Shown piece after piece: positions 53,000 through 62,406 of a stretch of DNA of 64,000 nt (position 1 is its first letter; every line of letters begins with the position of its first letter). This stretch comes from Syntrophobacter sp963666995 (GTDB taxonomy: Bacteria > Desulfobacterota > Syntrophobacteria > Syntrophobacterales > Syntrophobacteraceae). Both the position numbers and the translations under genes were made by a program. The DNA lies in the NCBI GenBank assembly GCA_963666995.1, contig OY762941.1:1116001-1180000 (forward strand), in the 5' to 3' direction. The notes under the pieces were generated by a model. It was not told the origin of the DNA and did not search any database. It worked only from the letters and a program-made list of their open reading frames with translations.

Positions 53000-54427
53000 A
53001 TGAGAACTCTGTTGCTGAATCCCCCTTCTTTTGAAAAATTTGATGGAGGGGCAAGTTCGCGCTGGCCGGCTCGGCGGGAGATAACTTCATTCTGGTATCC
53101 CGTCTGGTTGGCCTATCCCGCCGCGCTGATAGAGAACAGCAGACTGCTGGACGCAGCCCCTCATGGGGTTACACCGGAAGAAACCATCCGGATCGCCAAG
53201 GACTATGATTTCCTGGTCCTTTTCACAAGCACTCCGGGGTTCAGGAACGATATTCGCCTGTCGGAAATAATCAAAGCCACCAACCCGTCCATAAAGATCG
53301 CTTTCGTCGGGCCGCCGGTTTCCATACAACCGGAGGAAACGTTGAAAGCCTCGTCGGCTATTGATTTCGTGGTGAGGAAAGAATTCGACCACGCCGTCGC
53401 CGAATACGCCCAGGGTAAAGACCTGTCGGAAATCCTGGGAGCGAGTTACCGGAAAAACGGCCGCTTTGTCCATAACCCCGACCGCCCCATCCTTACCGAT
53501 CTGGATTCGATGCCGTTTGTGGTGGATATCTACAAGCGGGATCTTGACATTACCAGGTACAACGTGCCCTTTCTGCTCCATCCGTTCGTCGCCTTCTACA
53601 CAGCGAGAGGGTGTCCGGCCCAGTGCACTTTCTGCCTGTGGCCGCAGACTTTCAGCGGCCACCAGTGGCGCACCAGGGGGAGCGACAACGTGGTTGCCGA
53701 AGTGGAGCGGGCTTTCGAGCTCTTCCCCAATGTCAAAGAGGTTTTCTTCGATGACGACACGTTTGCCTGGGGCAAGGCCCGGGTAATCGAGTTGTGCAAC
53801 AAACTCAAGCCTCTCAACAGGACATGGTCCTGCACATGCCGGGTTCACGCCGATTATGAAACGCTCAAAGCGATGAAGGACGCCGGATGCCGCCTTCTGA
53901 TCGTGGGTTTTGAATCCGGGGACCCGACCATCCTTAAGAACATTAAGAAGGGAGCAACCGTCGAGCAGGCCAGGGCTTTCATGAAGAACTGTAAAAGCCT
54001 GGGGCTCCTCGTCCACGGCGATTTCATCATCGGGCTCCCCGGCGAAACGAAAGAAACCATCGAGAGGACCATGCAGTTTGCCGAGGACATCGACTGTGAG
54101 ACGATCCAGGTGTCCATCGCTCACCCCTATCCCGGCACTGAATTCAACAGCTATCTCCAAAGACACGGGTACCTGACGGACGATGAAATGTCGGATGAGA
54201 TGGGGCATCAGTTGCCCACTCTCAAGTATCCCGAGCTCAGTAGACAGGAAATCGTTGAATTCGTCGAGCTTTTCTACGGAAGATATTACTTCAGGCCCAG
54301 GATAATCTTCCGGATAGTGCGCCGGGCTCTTTTTGACAAGGATGAAAGACGGCGGCTTTTCCAGGAAACCAGGGAATATTTTCAACTGCGGGCTAAGAGA
54401 ATGAGGTTTTCCCGGAATAAGGTGTGA
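53000..54427 (+). CDS. hpnJ: Hopanoid-biosynthesis radical SAM protein HpnJ
   Basis: The 475-residue protein starts at ATG 53000 behind GGAGGG. It has an N-terminal B12-binding-like domain (TLLLNPPSFEKFDGG, VLFTSTPGFRNDIRLSEIIK) and a radical SAM barrel with C-x3-C-x2-C in RGCPAQCTFCLWP. The opening NPPSFEKFDGG...RWPARREI...WYPVWLAYPAAL is a trademark of HpnJ, needed for making the cyclitol head group of bacteriohopanepolyols. hpnK and hpnI follow on the same strand. Confidence 0.9.
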   Translation: MRTLLLNPPSFEKFDGGASSRWPARREITSFWYPVWLAYPAALIENSRLLDAAPHGVTPEETIRIAKDYDFLVLFTSTPGFRNDIRLSEIIKATNPSIKIAFVGPPVSIQPEETLKASSAIDFVVRKEFDHAVAEYAQGKDLSEILGASYRKNGRFVHNPDRPILTDLDSMPFVVDIYKRDLDITRYNVPFLLHPFVAFYTARGCPAQCTFCLWPQTFSGHQWRTRGSDNVVAEVERAFELFPNVKEVFFDDDTFAWGKARVIELCNKLKPLNRTWSCTCRVHADYETLKAMKDAGCRLLIVGFESGDPTILKNIKKGATVEQARAFMKNCKSLGLLVHGDFIIGLPGETKETIERTMQFAEDIDCETIQVSIAHPYPGTEFNSYLQRHGYLTDDEMSDEMGHQLPTLKYPELSRQEIVEFVELFYGRYYFRPRIIFRIVRRALFDKDERRRLFQETREYFQLRAKRMRFSRNKV

Positions 54428-54621
54428 TTTCTCATTTCCGGCATTCGACGCTCGTTCCGAAGGTCTGTTACCGGTCTATTTCACAGGTTTTTTTGAACTT
54501 TGTGGCCAAGTGGCGAGGAACCGCGTCCAACTGCCCATTCAGCCGGAAATGCCGGTGAAGGCATGGACCCTCCGGGCACAGGGAACACCCCGGACCGATT
54601 TATCAGTTATTCCTGGAGACG

Positions 54622-55485
54622 ATGAGCCGACCACGACTGATTGTAAACGGTGACGATTTCGGACTGTCCGAGGAAGTCAATCAGGCAATTATCCTAGCCT
54701 TCCGGAACGGAATTTTGACAACCTCCAGCCTGATGGTCGCGGGTCCGGGTTTCGACCATGCCGTAAAGCTTGCCAAAGAAAACAGGGACCTCCCCGTCGG
54801 CATTCATCTGGTCACGGTGTTTGGACGGTCCGTACTCCCTCCCAGGAAAATACCCGCCCTTGTGGACGCCCATGGAGACTTCCTGACCGACCCCACCAGG
54901 GCAGGTCTCAAGTACTTTTTTTGTCGAGCAGCCCGGAGACAACTGAAGGACGAGCTTCGAGCCCAGTTCGAGAAGTTTCTCTCGACCGGTCTGAACCTTT
55001 CTCACGTGGACGGCCACTTGCACATGCACGTTCATCCCGTGGTCTTCGATGCCGCAGTGGAATTGGCACAGGAGTACGGCGTCCGAAGAATGCGGCTTCC
55101 GGATGATGACCTGCGGGTTGTTTCCGAATTCGATGGCCGGGGGGCTCCGGGAAGAGCTATCCACGCCTTCGTATTCCGCATGCTCTGCAACCGGATGAGG
55201 CGGATTCTGAACCGGCGCGGTTTCGTGTTCGCTGAAAAGGTATTCGGGAACTTCATGAGCGGAAAGATGAGCGAGAAATATGTAATCCATGTTTTGCGGC
55301 ACATGGATTCCGCCACAAATGAGATTTACTTCCACCCGGCTCTTTGCAGGCCGGGGCAAACCTGTTCCAGCCTGGAGGAACAGTGCGGGAAGGAATACGG
55401 AATCCTGGTAAGCGAGAGGGTAATGGACACCATTCGAACGAATGGGATCGTCCTCATCAATTACGGAGGACTCGAGTCGAGCTGA
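54622..55485 (+). CDS. hpnK: Hopanoid-biosynthesis ChbG/YdjC-like deacetylase HpnK
   Basis: The 287-residue protein belongs to the YdjC/ChbG carbohydrate deacetylase family. Metal ligands are visible in LIVNGDDFGLSEEVN (Asp-Asp) and HVDGHLHMHVHP (His). In hopanoid clusters HpnK removes the acetyl group from the N-acetylglucosaminyl hopanoid made by HpnI. GGAGACG precedes the ATG. It lies 194 bases after hpnJ. Confidence 0.88.
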   Translation: MSRPRLIVNGDDFGLSEEVNQAIILAFRNGILTTSSLMVAGPGFDHAVKLAKENRDLPVGIHLVTVFGRSVLPPRKIPALVDAHGDFLTDPTRAGLKYFFCRAARRQLKDELRAQFEKFLSTGLNLSHVDGHLHMHVHPVVFDAAVELAQEYGVRRMRLPDDDLRVVSEFDGRGAPGRAIHAFVFRMLCNRMRRILNRRGFVFAEKVFGNFMSGKMSEKYVIHVLRHMDSATNEIYFHPALCRPGQTCSSLEEQCGKEYGILVSERVMDTIRTNGIVLINYGGLESS

Positions 55486-55562
55486 CCGGGATTCTCGCTC
55501 TGCCTGCCGCAACCACCCTGTTCAGGTCTTCAGCAATGTTTGGCCGGTCAAGTGCAGGAAAC

Positions 55563-55758
55563 GGGCAGTTGTCCAAACAGAACCCAGGTGAAAAATGAGC
55601 CGTTTGTCCAGAAACGTCACCCCGGCGATATTGCCGGGGTCCAGTGTCGTCAATTGGAATTATCCAATAATTTCAAAGAGTCTAGATTCCGGCCTCCGCC
55701 GGAATGACGATTCCTGATTTCATCGGGCCTCGGCTTTTCTTTGGGGCAACAGCCCCGG
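55563..55758 (+). repeat. Dispersed non-coding repeat, copy C (compact)
   Basis: The uninterrupted form of the family, about 196 bases: GGGCAGTTGTCCAAACAG, GTCACCCCGGCGATATTGCC, AATTATCCAATAATTTC, then the hairpin ATTCCGG-CCTCCG-CCGGAAT, GACGATTCCTGATTTC, CCTCGGCTTTTC and GGGGCAACAGCCCC at the end. It lies between hpnK and hpnI. The end piece is itself palindromic. Confidence 0.8.
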
Positions 55759-55840
55759 AGTCATTCCCCCGCTCTCTTGGGATTTATTTCATCTTGAGCA
55801 CAAATCGGGATAGAACCTTAACCATGGAATCCGCACTCCT

Positions 55841-57013
55841 ATGATCATCAATCTCATCGCATTTTTACTCACTTTGGCGACGTCCGCGTCCCTCATCTTT
55901 TACCTTCTCAGCCTTCTTGCAGCCCGGAGATTCTTTTCCGGACCCGCCGTGACCCCACCGCCGGGTCTTCCTCCGGTTTCAGTCATGATCCCTCTTCGGG
56001 GTGTGGATTTTGAAGCCTATCGGAATTACGTGTCTTTTTGCAGGCAGGATTATCCCGTTTTTCAAATCGTCTTTGGCGTGCGTGATCCGGATGACACTTC
56101 GGTAGCTGTTGTCAAACAGCTTATTTCCGATTTTCCCGAGATGGACATTGAATTGGTGATCGGTTCGGAAGACATCGGCACAAACCCGAAGGTGAACAAC
56201 CTCCATAATATGCTGAGCAAGGCCAGGCACGAGATCATCGTGGTTGTGGACAGTGATATCCGGGTGCGCCCGGATTATCTCGCATCCATCATCCCCCCGC
56301 TCACCCGTGAGAAGACAGGTCTCGTAACATGCCTTTATCGTGCGGGGGCGGCCCCAAACCGGGCTGCGCTCCTCGAGGCCGTTGGAATCACGGGAGAGTT
56401 CGCACCTGAGGTGCTGGTCGCCAATTTTACCGAAGGAATGACTTTCGCGTTCGGCGCAACCATGGCGACCACCAAGTCCGTGCTGGCTGCAATCGGAGGA
56501 TTCAAAGCGATAGCCGACTACCTGGCTGACGATTACATGTTGGGAAATCTCATCAGGAAAGCGGGCTTCGAGATCAGACTGCTGCCCCACGTTGTCGAGA
56601 CTGTTTTGCCGCCGGTCGATTTCCGGAAAATGCTGAAGCACCAGATTCGCTGGTCGAGGGGTATCCGGGCATGCCGTCCCGCGGGTCACTTCGGGTCCAT
56701 CCTGACCAACGGGTCCGCCATGGCGCTCCTGAATTTCCTGTTTCACGGCGGGTCGGGGTCGAGCTTTGCGCTGCTGGTCCTCGTCATGGCGCTGCGCCTG
56801 CTCATGGGTTGGTTCGTCGGGGTCCGTTGTCTGGGGGATGGCATTCTAAAGAGAAATCTCGGGATGCTTTTCCCGAGAGACCTGTTGAGTTTTTTCGTCT
56901 GGTGCGCCAGCCTTGCCGGCAATCGAGTGGAATGGCGCAAACAGCAATACAGGCTGCTCAAAGGCGGGAAATTTCTGCCTGTCGGTCACGATCCCGGCCG
57001 GCCGCAATCCTGA
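55841..57013 (+). CDS. hpnI: Hopanoid-biosynthesis glycosyltransferase HpnI
   Basis: The 390-residue membrane protein is a family-2 ceramide-glucosyltransferase-like enzyme. One N-terminal helix (AFLLTLATSASLIFYLLSLL), GT-A domain with VSVMIPLRG, VGVRDPDD-like FGVRDPDDTSVAVV, the metal motif VVVDSDIRV, LADDYMLGNLIRKAGF and HQIRWSRGIRACRP (the Q-x-x-R-W motif), then C-terminal membrane segments. HpnI adds N-acetylglucosamine to the hopanoid side chain, HpnK deacetylates it and HpnJ rearranges the sugar. It overlaps the convergent sensor gene by 28 bases. Confidence 0.9.
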   Translation: MIINLIAFLLTLATSASLIFYLLSLLAARRFFSGPAVTPPPGLPPVSVMIPLRGVDFEAYRNYVSFCRQDYPVFQIVFGVRDPDDTSVAVVKQLISDFPEMDIELVIGSEDIGTNPKVNNLHNMLSKARHEIIVVVDSDIRVRPDYLASIIPPLTREKTGLVTCLYRAGAAPNRAALLEAVGITGEFAPEVLVANFTEGMTFAFGATMATTKSVLAAIGGFKAIADYLADDYMLGNLIRKAGFEIRLLPHVVETVLPPVDFRKMLKHQIRWSRGIRACRPAGHFGSILTNGSAMALLNFLFHGGSGSSFALLVLVMALRLLMGWFVGVRCLGDGILKRNLGMLFPRDLLSFFVWCASLAGNRVEWRKQQYRLLKGGKFLPVGHDPGRPQS

Positions 57014-57420
57014 CCTCCAGCGCCGTCCTTCAGCCATTTTCGATCGTGAGCCCAATGGGCCTTTGCCTTTTCGTGCAGTGCATCGAGCTTTTGTTGCTGC
57101 GCCGTTGTGAGATACGATTTTATCCGCTCGAGGTCCTTTGAGATAACCTCTTCTATTTCAGGATGGACCCGTTTTCGGATTTCGAATACTTTTCTCTCGG
57201 TTTCACAAACGATCTTTTCGATATTCACCCTCTGTTTTTCGTCCAGTTGCAGTTCCCTGGTCAGTTTTCCCATTATCAGTTTTGTCATTGCGGGCCTGTC
57301 CCGGAAGAGGAAGTGCTCCACCGATTTCTTCGCATAAAGGCCTGTCCCTGCGGCTCCCACAAGCACTCCCCCGAGAAACAGCGCAGCCATCCCCAACCAG
57401 GTCTTCCATCTCATTTTCAT
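56986..57420 (-). CDS. CpxP/Spy-like periplasmic sensor (heavy-metal-resistance family)
   Basis: A 144-residue protein from ATG 57420 (GAGGGACGA upstream). N-terminal anchor or signal helix (WKTWLGMAALFLGGVLVGAAG) and a helical periplasmic domain: LTRELQLDEKQRVNIEKIVCETERKV, HPEIEEVISKDLERIKSYLTTAQQQKLDAL. This is the pattern of CnrX/ZraP/Spy-type sensors of envelope stress or metals. It is the third gene of the ECF sigma operon, seven bases after the anti-sigma gene. Confidence 0.8.
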   Translation of the reverse strand: MKMRWKTWLGMAALFLGGVLVGAAGTGLYAKKSVEHFLFRDRPAMTKLIMGKLTRELQLDEKQRVNIEKIVCETERKVFEIRKRVHPEIEEVISKDLERIKSYLTTAQQQKLDALHEKAKAHWAHDRKWLKDGAGGQDCGRPGS

Positions 57421-57427
57421 TCGTCCC

Positions 57428-57742
57428 TCACAGAAGCCCAAAGGCGCTGACGATCAAAAAATCGTCTCCAAGAAGCCTCGTTATCTCATACTCTCCACTC
57501 ATATCCGACTGGAACGCATAGATAAAAATAATAGCCGCGGCAAAACAGGCCGTCGCGGCAAACTTCCAGAGCGTCCGGCTGTCGAAGAGTTCCTGCGCTC
57601 CGTCGTCACTTCGGGGAATCCCACGAATGTGACGCATGATGTCCTGCCGGAGTCCGGCAGCCATCGGCATCGTGCTCTTCCTGCGATAAGCCGACACGAA
57701 TGCTTCTTCGATTTTGACGATGTTGTCCTTATCAGTTTCCAT
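57428..57742 (-). CDS. Putative membrane anti-sigma factor
   Basis: A 104-residue protein whose start overlaps the sigma gene's end by 11 bases. A cytoplasmic N-terminal domain of about 65 residues (DNIVKIEEAFVSAYRRKS, LRQDIMRHIRGIP) is followed by one helix (LWKFAATACFAAAIIFIYAF) and a short periplasmic tail. It has no HxxxCxxC zinc motif. Coupling with the sigma gene and the CpxP-like gene downstream make it the likely anti-sigma factor, as CnrY is for CnrH. Confidence 0.72.
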   Translation of the reverse strand: METDKDNIVKIEEAFVSAYRRKSTMPMAAGLRQDIMRHIRGIPRSDDGAQELFDSRTLWKFAATACFAAAIIFIYAFQSDMSGEYEITRLLGDDFLIVSAFGLL

Positions 57743-58343
57743 CTTCTTTGTGCCTCTCTCCCAGAAGGCTGGAGATGATTTTCCGCATCTTGTGCCTCGA
57801 TCGGTGTGCCCTTACCTTGACGCCGACGACGGTCCGTCCGAGCAAACCGGCCACCTCGGCGACGGGAATTCCCTCAAGATAAACCATCGTGAGCACCATT
57901 CGGTCTTCGGCAGACAACTTCCCAAGCGCATACTCAAGCACTTCCGCCGCCTCCCTCCGGCTCGCCTCCCGCTCGAATACCTCCCGCGACTCCGCGGCCT
58001 GGACGGCATCGATCCAGTTTTGGTGGTCTTCGGTCAGGCCGCTCAATGCAAATTCCTTCTTCCGGTGCTGCTGCCGCCAGAAGTCGTAGCAACACCTGAC
58101 AGCGATCTTCGAAAGCCAGAAGCTAAAAGGGCTTTTCGCAGAGTAACTTCCAAGGGATTGATATATCCTGACAAATACATCCTGAACAACCTCTTCCGAC
58201 TTCGCATGCGGTATGTGCCTGGATACAATCCGGCTGACCATGTCACCGTATTTTTCCATGAGAAGCTCGAAAGCGTTCACCTCACCGTTGGTCACCCTGC
58301 GAATGATTTCGGAATCGACCACATCGGGGAGCTTATTGTCCAT
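57732..58343 (-). CDS. ECF-type RNA polymerase sigma factor
   Basis: The 203-residue protein has sigma region 2 (FELLMEKYGDMVSRIVSRHI, SEEVVQDVFVRIYQSLGSY, FSFWLSKIAVRCCYDFWRQ) and region 4 (ALGKLSAEDRMVLTMVYLEG, VAEVAGLLGRTVVGVKVRAHRSRHK). It is about 10-20 residues longer than the average ECF sigma because of a Glu/Arg-rich linker. It heads the sigma, anti-sigma, periplasmic sensor operon, a layout used for metal or envelope-stress control. Confidence 0.92.
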   Translation of the reverse strand: MDNKLPDVVDSEIIRRVTNGEVNAFELLMEKYGDMVSRIVSRHIPHAKSEEVVQDVFVRIYQSLGSYSAKSPFSFWLSKIAVRCCYDFWRQQHRKKEFALSGLTEDHQNWIDAVQAAESREVFEREASRREAAEVLEYALGKLSAEDRMVLTMVYLEGIPVAEVAGLLGRTVVGVKVRAHRSRHKMRKIISSLLGERHKEDGN

Positions 58344-58422
58344 CGCTGAAATCTTCAGCCTTTCTCAATACAAATTCCTCAACCCAAAGAGAATGCAGGG
58401 CAATCACCGAATCGCATCGGCC

Positions 58423-58554
58423 TTACCTGATTGCGTGGACAGCGCCCGCCGGGCCTTCAGACAGAGAGGGCAGCTCTTGTGCGCCTCCCGAAAACACTCC
58501 CATGAAAATCATCATCAAAATAATCGTCACGAAAATAAGCGCTATTTTCTTCAT
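58423..58554 (-). CDS. 43-residue secreted or membrane peptide
   Basis: A small frame starting at ATG 58554 behind a strong GGAGGAGGCGGCG. The protein is a hydrophobic N-terminus (MKKIALIFVTIILMMIFMGV) plus a short polar tail ending GPAGAVHAIR. It could be a small membrane protein or a peptide released by signal peptidase (FSGGA). It precedes no gene closely; the ECF sigma gene ends... begins 211 bases away on the same strand, downstream of it. Confidence 0.5.
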   Translation of the reverse strand: MKKIALIFVTIILMMIFMGVFSGGAQELPSLSEGPAGAVHAIR

Positions 58555-58830
58555 CGCCGCCTCCTCCGTCGTACCCTGTTCCATTGCGACCCCGATCCGC
58601 ATCTGGTTCCGGAGCATTGCCCGGCCGGCTTGCTCCGTCACTCATATAGTCGCAGGAAGTGGACTCGGAGTTACATGAAAATGCATCGGGAACTTGCTGA
58701 AGACAGAGAAATATCCAAAGAACCCGGATGGTTCGGAGTCTCTCTCCGACAACCCCGTTTGTTGCAGGTTCAACACCGGGGAAGAGGAGTACGGAGGAAT
58801 GCGGCGGCTCCGTGCGGCTGCGGTTCTCGA

Positions 58831-60744
58831 TCAGTCTTTCTTTTCATCATCCAGAACCCGCCTCACCATGGTCGCCACATCTCCCAGGTTAAAAGGCTTC
58901 CTCAAGACTTCCCTGATTCCCGCTGCTACGGCCCCTTCCATCGGAAAAAGATCGTTGAGCCCGGTACACAAGAGGATGGGGATATCCGGGCGGATCTTTT
59001 TCACCCGCGCAGCCAGTTGGGTCCCGGTGATATGCGGCATCGTCTGATCGGTGATCACGAGATCGAATCGATCGGGCTTTCGGCGGAAGATGTCGACCGC
59101 CTCTTCGCTGCTCGTAGTCGCAACAACGCCGTACCCCAGGTGCTCGAGCATTTCCTTCCCGACGGTCACGAGCGCGCTCTCATCATCAACATACAAAATG
59201 CTCTCGCTCCCGCGCGGGAAATAGGCCGCCGGCTGCACCTCCGGCGCTGCCCGGCGTTCATAACTCGGGAGATAGACTTCGAACACGGCCCCTCCTCCAG
59301 GCTCGCTCCGACCCTTTACCTGTCCGCCATGGTCCCTGACGATGCCCTGCACCACGGCAAGCCCCAGGCCCGAGTCCTCACCCGGCCTCCCGCTCCTGAA
59401 ACGAGGTTCAAAAGTACACTCCGGGGTGGAAATATTCATTCCATGCCCGGTATCTCCGACTGTCAGCTTGATGCAGCCTCCCTTCTTTGATTTGGGGCGG
59501 TCCGCTGACTCCATATCGAGGTCGACGTGATACAAACCGACCGTTAGAATTCCTCCACCGCCGCCCATACCATGATGCGCGTTGGTGCAAAGGTTCATCA
59601 GAACTTGATAAATCCGGATTGGATCCGCCAGGACGACAAATGGGGGATCTTGAATATCCTGCCGGATCTCGATGGTTGAGGGAAGCGAGGCGCGCAAGAG
59701 CTTGAGTGCTTCCTTGACGATGAGAGTAATATCGACGGGTTGTTTCTCCCCTTCACTCTGGCGGGTGTAGGCAAGGATTTGCTTCACGAGATCCCTGGCA
59801 CGGAATGCACCCTTCATGACCTGTTCGAGGTACCTCTTTGCCGGGGCATTTTCATCCTTCACCATGGCCATCTCAGTGTACCCCATGATGATCCCGAGTA
59901 TATTGTTGAAGTCGTGCAGAATTCCGCCGGCCAACGTTCCTATGGCCTCCATCTTTTGAGCTTGCCGGAGCTGGTTTTCCAACTCCACTTCGCGTGTCAC
60001 ATCGTGTACGACCGTCACGCAGTCAACGCTTCCATTGTCGTTCCATACGGGAGACACCGCGGCTTCAATCTCGAACGTTCGGCCGTCTTTCCTTTTTTGG
60101 GTAATCCTCCCCTTCCAGACTTCACCGCGCTCAGCCGTTTCTCTGATTTGCTCGCAAAATGCTTTGTCGTGCATTTCACCGCAAAAGAATTCCGCGCGTC
60201 TTCCGGTCACTTCATCGCGCAGATAACCCGTCATAGATTCGAAGGCGGAATTGGCGCAAAGGATATTGCCGTCGGCGTCCGTGATCATGATGCTGTCCGG
60301 GAATCGATCGAAAAGAGCCCGGCATCGCCTTTCATTCTCCTGAAGGACTTTCTTCTCCGCTTTCTTTCGTTCGATGGCGATGCGGACGGACCGTTCGAGC
60401 AGGTTGCCGTCGGCCTCACCCTTGAGCAGGTAATCCTGAGCGCCCATCCTGACGGCCTCAGCCGCCGCCTCTTCGTCGCCCGGTCGGGTCAGGATGATGG
60501 TCGGCTTCCCCGCGGTGCGCTCCTGCGTTTTGATAAAGGTCTCCATCCCGCGGCTGTCAGGAAGATAAAGGTCAAGCACGAGCGCGTCGAATTCTTCTTC
60601 TCCCAGCCTGAAAAGCCCGTCTTTCAATGTCCCGGCTCCGGTGAGATCGAATCCACGCTCTTCGGCTCTCTTCTGAGATATTTTTCTGATGAAATCCAGC
60701 CTTTCAGGTTCATCAGCAATCAGCAGCACTTTAATCGGGCTCAT
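58831..60744 (-). CDS. Hybrid sensor histidine kinase: REC-PAS-HisKA-HATPase-REC
   Basis: The 637-residue soluble kinase has an N-terminal receiver (phospho-acceptor in LVLDLYLPDSRG; the acidic pocket has IADEPE where DD is usual), a PAS domain with PAC (about 135-255), a phospho-acceptor helix with His in GILHDFNNILGIIMG, an ATPase domain (NLCTNAHHGMG, DTGHGM, SGLGLAVVQGIV) and a C-terminal receiver (ILYVDDESALV, LVITDQTMP). HDFNN-type kinases often signal to sigma54 regulators. It lies 135 bases after the HD-GYP gene on the same strand, so the two likely act together. Confidence 0.92.
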   Translation of the reverse strand: MSPIKVLLIADEPERLDFIRKISQKRAEERGFDLTGAGTLKDGLFRLGEEEFDALVLDLYLPDSRGMETFIKTQERTAGKPTIILTRPGDEEAAAEAVRMGAQDYLLKGEADGNLLERSVRIAIERKKAEKKVLQENERRCRALFDRFPDSIMITDADGNILCANSAFESMTGYLRDEVTGRRAEFFCGEMHDKAFCEQIRETAERGEVWKGRITQKRKDGRTFEIEAAVSPVWNDNGSVDCVTVVHDVTREVELENQLRQAQKMEAIGTLAGGILHDFNNILGIIMGYTEMAMVKDENAPAKRYLEQVMKGAFRARDLVKQILAYTRQSEGEKQPVDITLIVKEALKLLRASLPSTIEIRQDIQDPPFVVLADPIRIYQVLMNLCTNAHHGMGGGGGILTVGLYHVDLDMESADRPKSKKGGCIKLTVGDTGHGMNISTPECTFEPRFRSGRPGEDSGLGLAVVQGIVRDHGGQVKGRSEPGGGAVFEVYLPSYERRAAPEVQPAAYFPRGSESILYVDDESALVTVGKEMLEHLGYGVVATTSSEEAVDIFRRKPDRFDLVITDQTMPHITGTQLAARVKKIRPDIPILLCTGLNDLFPMEGAVAAGIREVLRKPFNLGDVATMVRRVLDDEKKD

Positions 60745-60879
60745 TCCTGCACTCCAAAAGATTCGCGAGCATATTGCCCGGCCACCTGCCGGGAATGCGC
60801 AACTCGATACGATCTGTGCACAAGAATATTCGCCAACACAAGTTGGCCCATGGAAATCAGTGCGCCTCCTGAAAAACGC

Positions 60880-62406
60880 TCAAACCCCTCCAAAGTCGAA
60901 TCCGTCTTCCAGGAACAATTTGAGGCACGCATCGGCCACCTCGGGATCATACAGTTTGCCCCGATTTTTCGAGACCTCTTCCAGTGCCTGACTCATCCCG
61001 ATGGCCACCTGGAAAGGCCTGTGGGAAACCATAGCCTCTATCACGTCCGCGACAGCCAGAATCCGCGCTTCGAGCAGGATGTCTCCGTTTGACAATCCCT
61101 GAGGATAACCGGAACCATCCATCCTTTCGTGATGCTGGAGGGTGATCTGCGCGATCGGCCATGGGAATTCGACCCCTTTGAGAAGCTCGTATCCGGCGGC
61201 ACTGTGACTCTCGATGAAAGTCCGCTCGACCTCGTTCAGTCCCGAGGTTTTGGAAAGGATTTCAAACGGAATCGATATCTTCCCGATATCATGCACAAGG
61301 CCGGCTATTCTTACCGCATCGACGACACTGTCGGATACTCCCATTTTCCTGGCTATGGCACATGCAAGGGTCGCAACGCGGCGCTGATGACCGGCAGTTT
61401 GAGCATCCCTCATTTCAAGGGTTGAACCCAGCAGGTGGACCGTTTCCTCGAGGGTCCTCCGCAGCCTGCCCAGAGTACGCTCCAACTCCTCATCCGCCCG
61501 CCTGCGCTCGATGCCGAGAGTGTACGTTGAGACAAGCCTTTGAAGGAGGGCCAGGGCCGCACTCGTATAGTCATAGGGGGCGTTGGCAAGCATCACGAAC
61601 CCGAGCGATGTCTCGGCATCGGCTATCGGCACCAGCATGAAGCGTCGAATGGGAGTGTCCGTGGGGCACAACTTTGACAGACCACGAGCGTCTTCCGGCA
61701 CATTCGAGAAAACCGGCCACCGGCCCGAGAAGACCTCCCCCACAAAGCCGAACGGTTCTGGGGCCGCGATTTCAATGCATTCAGCAATGGACCCGGCACC
61801 GGCTTCCTGAGTGCAAACGGCACAAACGTGCCGGCCGCAGGCGTCATCGACCAGACGGACATATCCCATGGAACTTCTCGTCAGGCGCATCGCGCACTTA
61901 AGAACTGTATGCGACACGTCCTCCATTGACAATGATGATATAAGGGCCCGGGACAGTTCGACGACAGCCGCATTGATCGCTCCCTCGCGGATGAGCGCCC
62001 GATTGGCTTCCGAGAGATCGGCAAGAATTCGCTGTTCCCTTTCGATCCGCTGGATTCTTGCCTCGAGGTCTTCGGCACTGAAGGGTTTGATTATGAAGTC
62101 CGCCGCCCCTGCGTTGACGATCTCGCCGAACGAGTGATCGTATCCGTCTCCCGTCATAATTACAAATATCAGCGAAGGATCCTTTCCCAAGGCCTCCCGC
62201 ATCAATTCCAGCCCGTCTTTTCCTTTCATGTTGATGTCGGACAGAATCAAATCAAAGCGGGTATTGGCCATCAATTCCGCAGCCCTGAATGCGTCCCCCG
62301 CAATACTGCAGTATAACCCCATGCCGTTCAGCATTCCCCGGAGAACAACCAGGTACTCTCTCTCGTCATCCACAACCAGGACGTTTTTTATCAGGGAATC
62401 ACGCAT
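60880..62406 (-). CDS. Response regulator REC-GAF-HD-GYP, c-di-GMP phosphodiesterase
   Basis: The 508-residue protein starts at ATG 62406 behind GGAGACATC. Residues 1-125 are a receiver (VLVVDDEREYLV, LILSDINMKGKDG, IIKPFSAEDL). A GAF-like domain with several Cys follows (CGRHVCAVCTQEAGAG) at about 150-330. The C-terminal HD-GYP domain is complete: AGHQRRVATLACAIA, VHDIGKI, and HHERMDGSGYPQGL. It should hydrolyse c-di-GMP in response to phosphorylation, possibly by the kinase encoded next. Confidence 0.93.
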   Translation of the reverse strand: MRDSLIKNVLVVDDEREYLVVLRGMLNGMGLYCSIAGDAFRAAELMANTRFDLILSDINMKGKDGLELMREALGKDPSLIFVIMTGDGYDHSFGEIVNAGAADFIIKPFSAEDLEARIQRIEREQRILADLSEANRALIREGAINAAVVELSRALISSLSMEDVSHTVLKCAMRLTRSSMGYVRLVDDACGRHVCAVCTQEAGAGSIAECIEIAAPEPFGFVGEVFSGRWPVFSNVPEDARGLSKLCPTDTPIRRFMLVPIADAETSLGFVMLANAPYDYTSAALALLQRLVSTYTLGIERRRADEELERTLGRLRRTLEETVHLLGSTLEMRDAQTAGHQRRVATLACAIARKMGVSDSVVDAVRIAGLVHDIGKISIPFEILSKTSGLNEVERTFIESHSAAGYELLKGVEFPWPIAQITLQHHERMDGSGYPQGLSNGDILLEARILAVADVIEAMVSHRPFQVAIGMSQALEEVSKNRGKLYDPEVADACLKLFLEDGFDFGGV

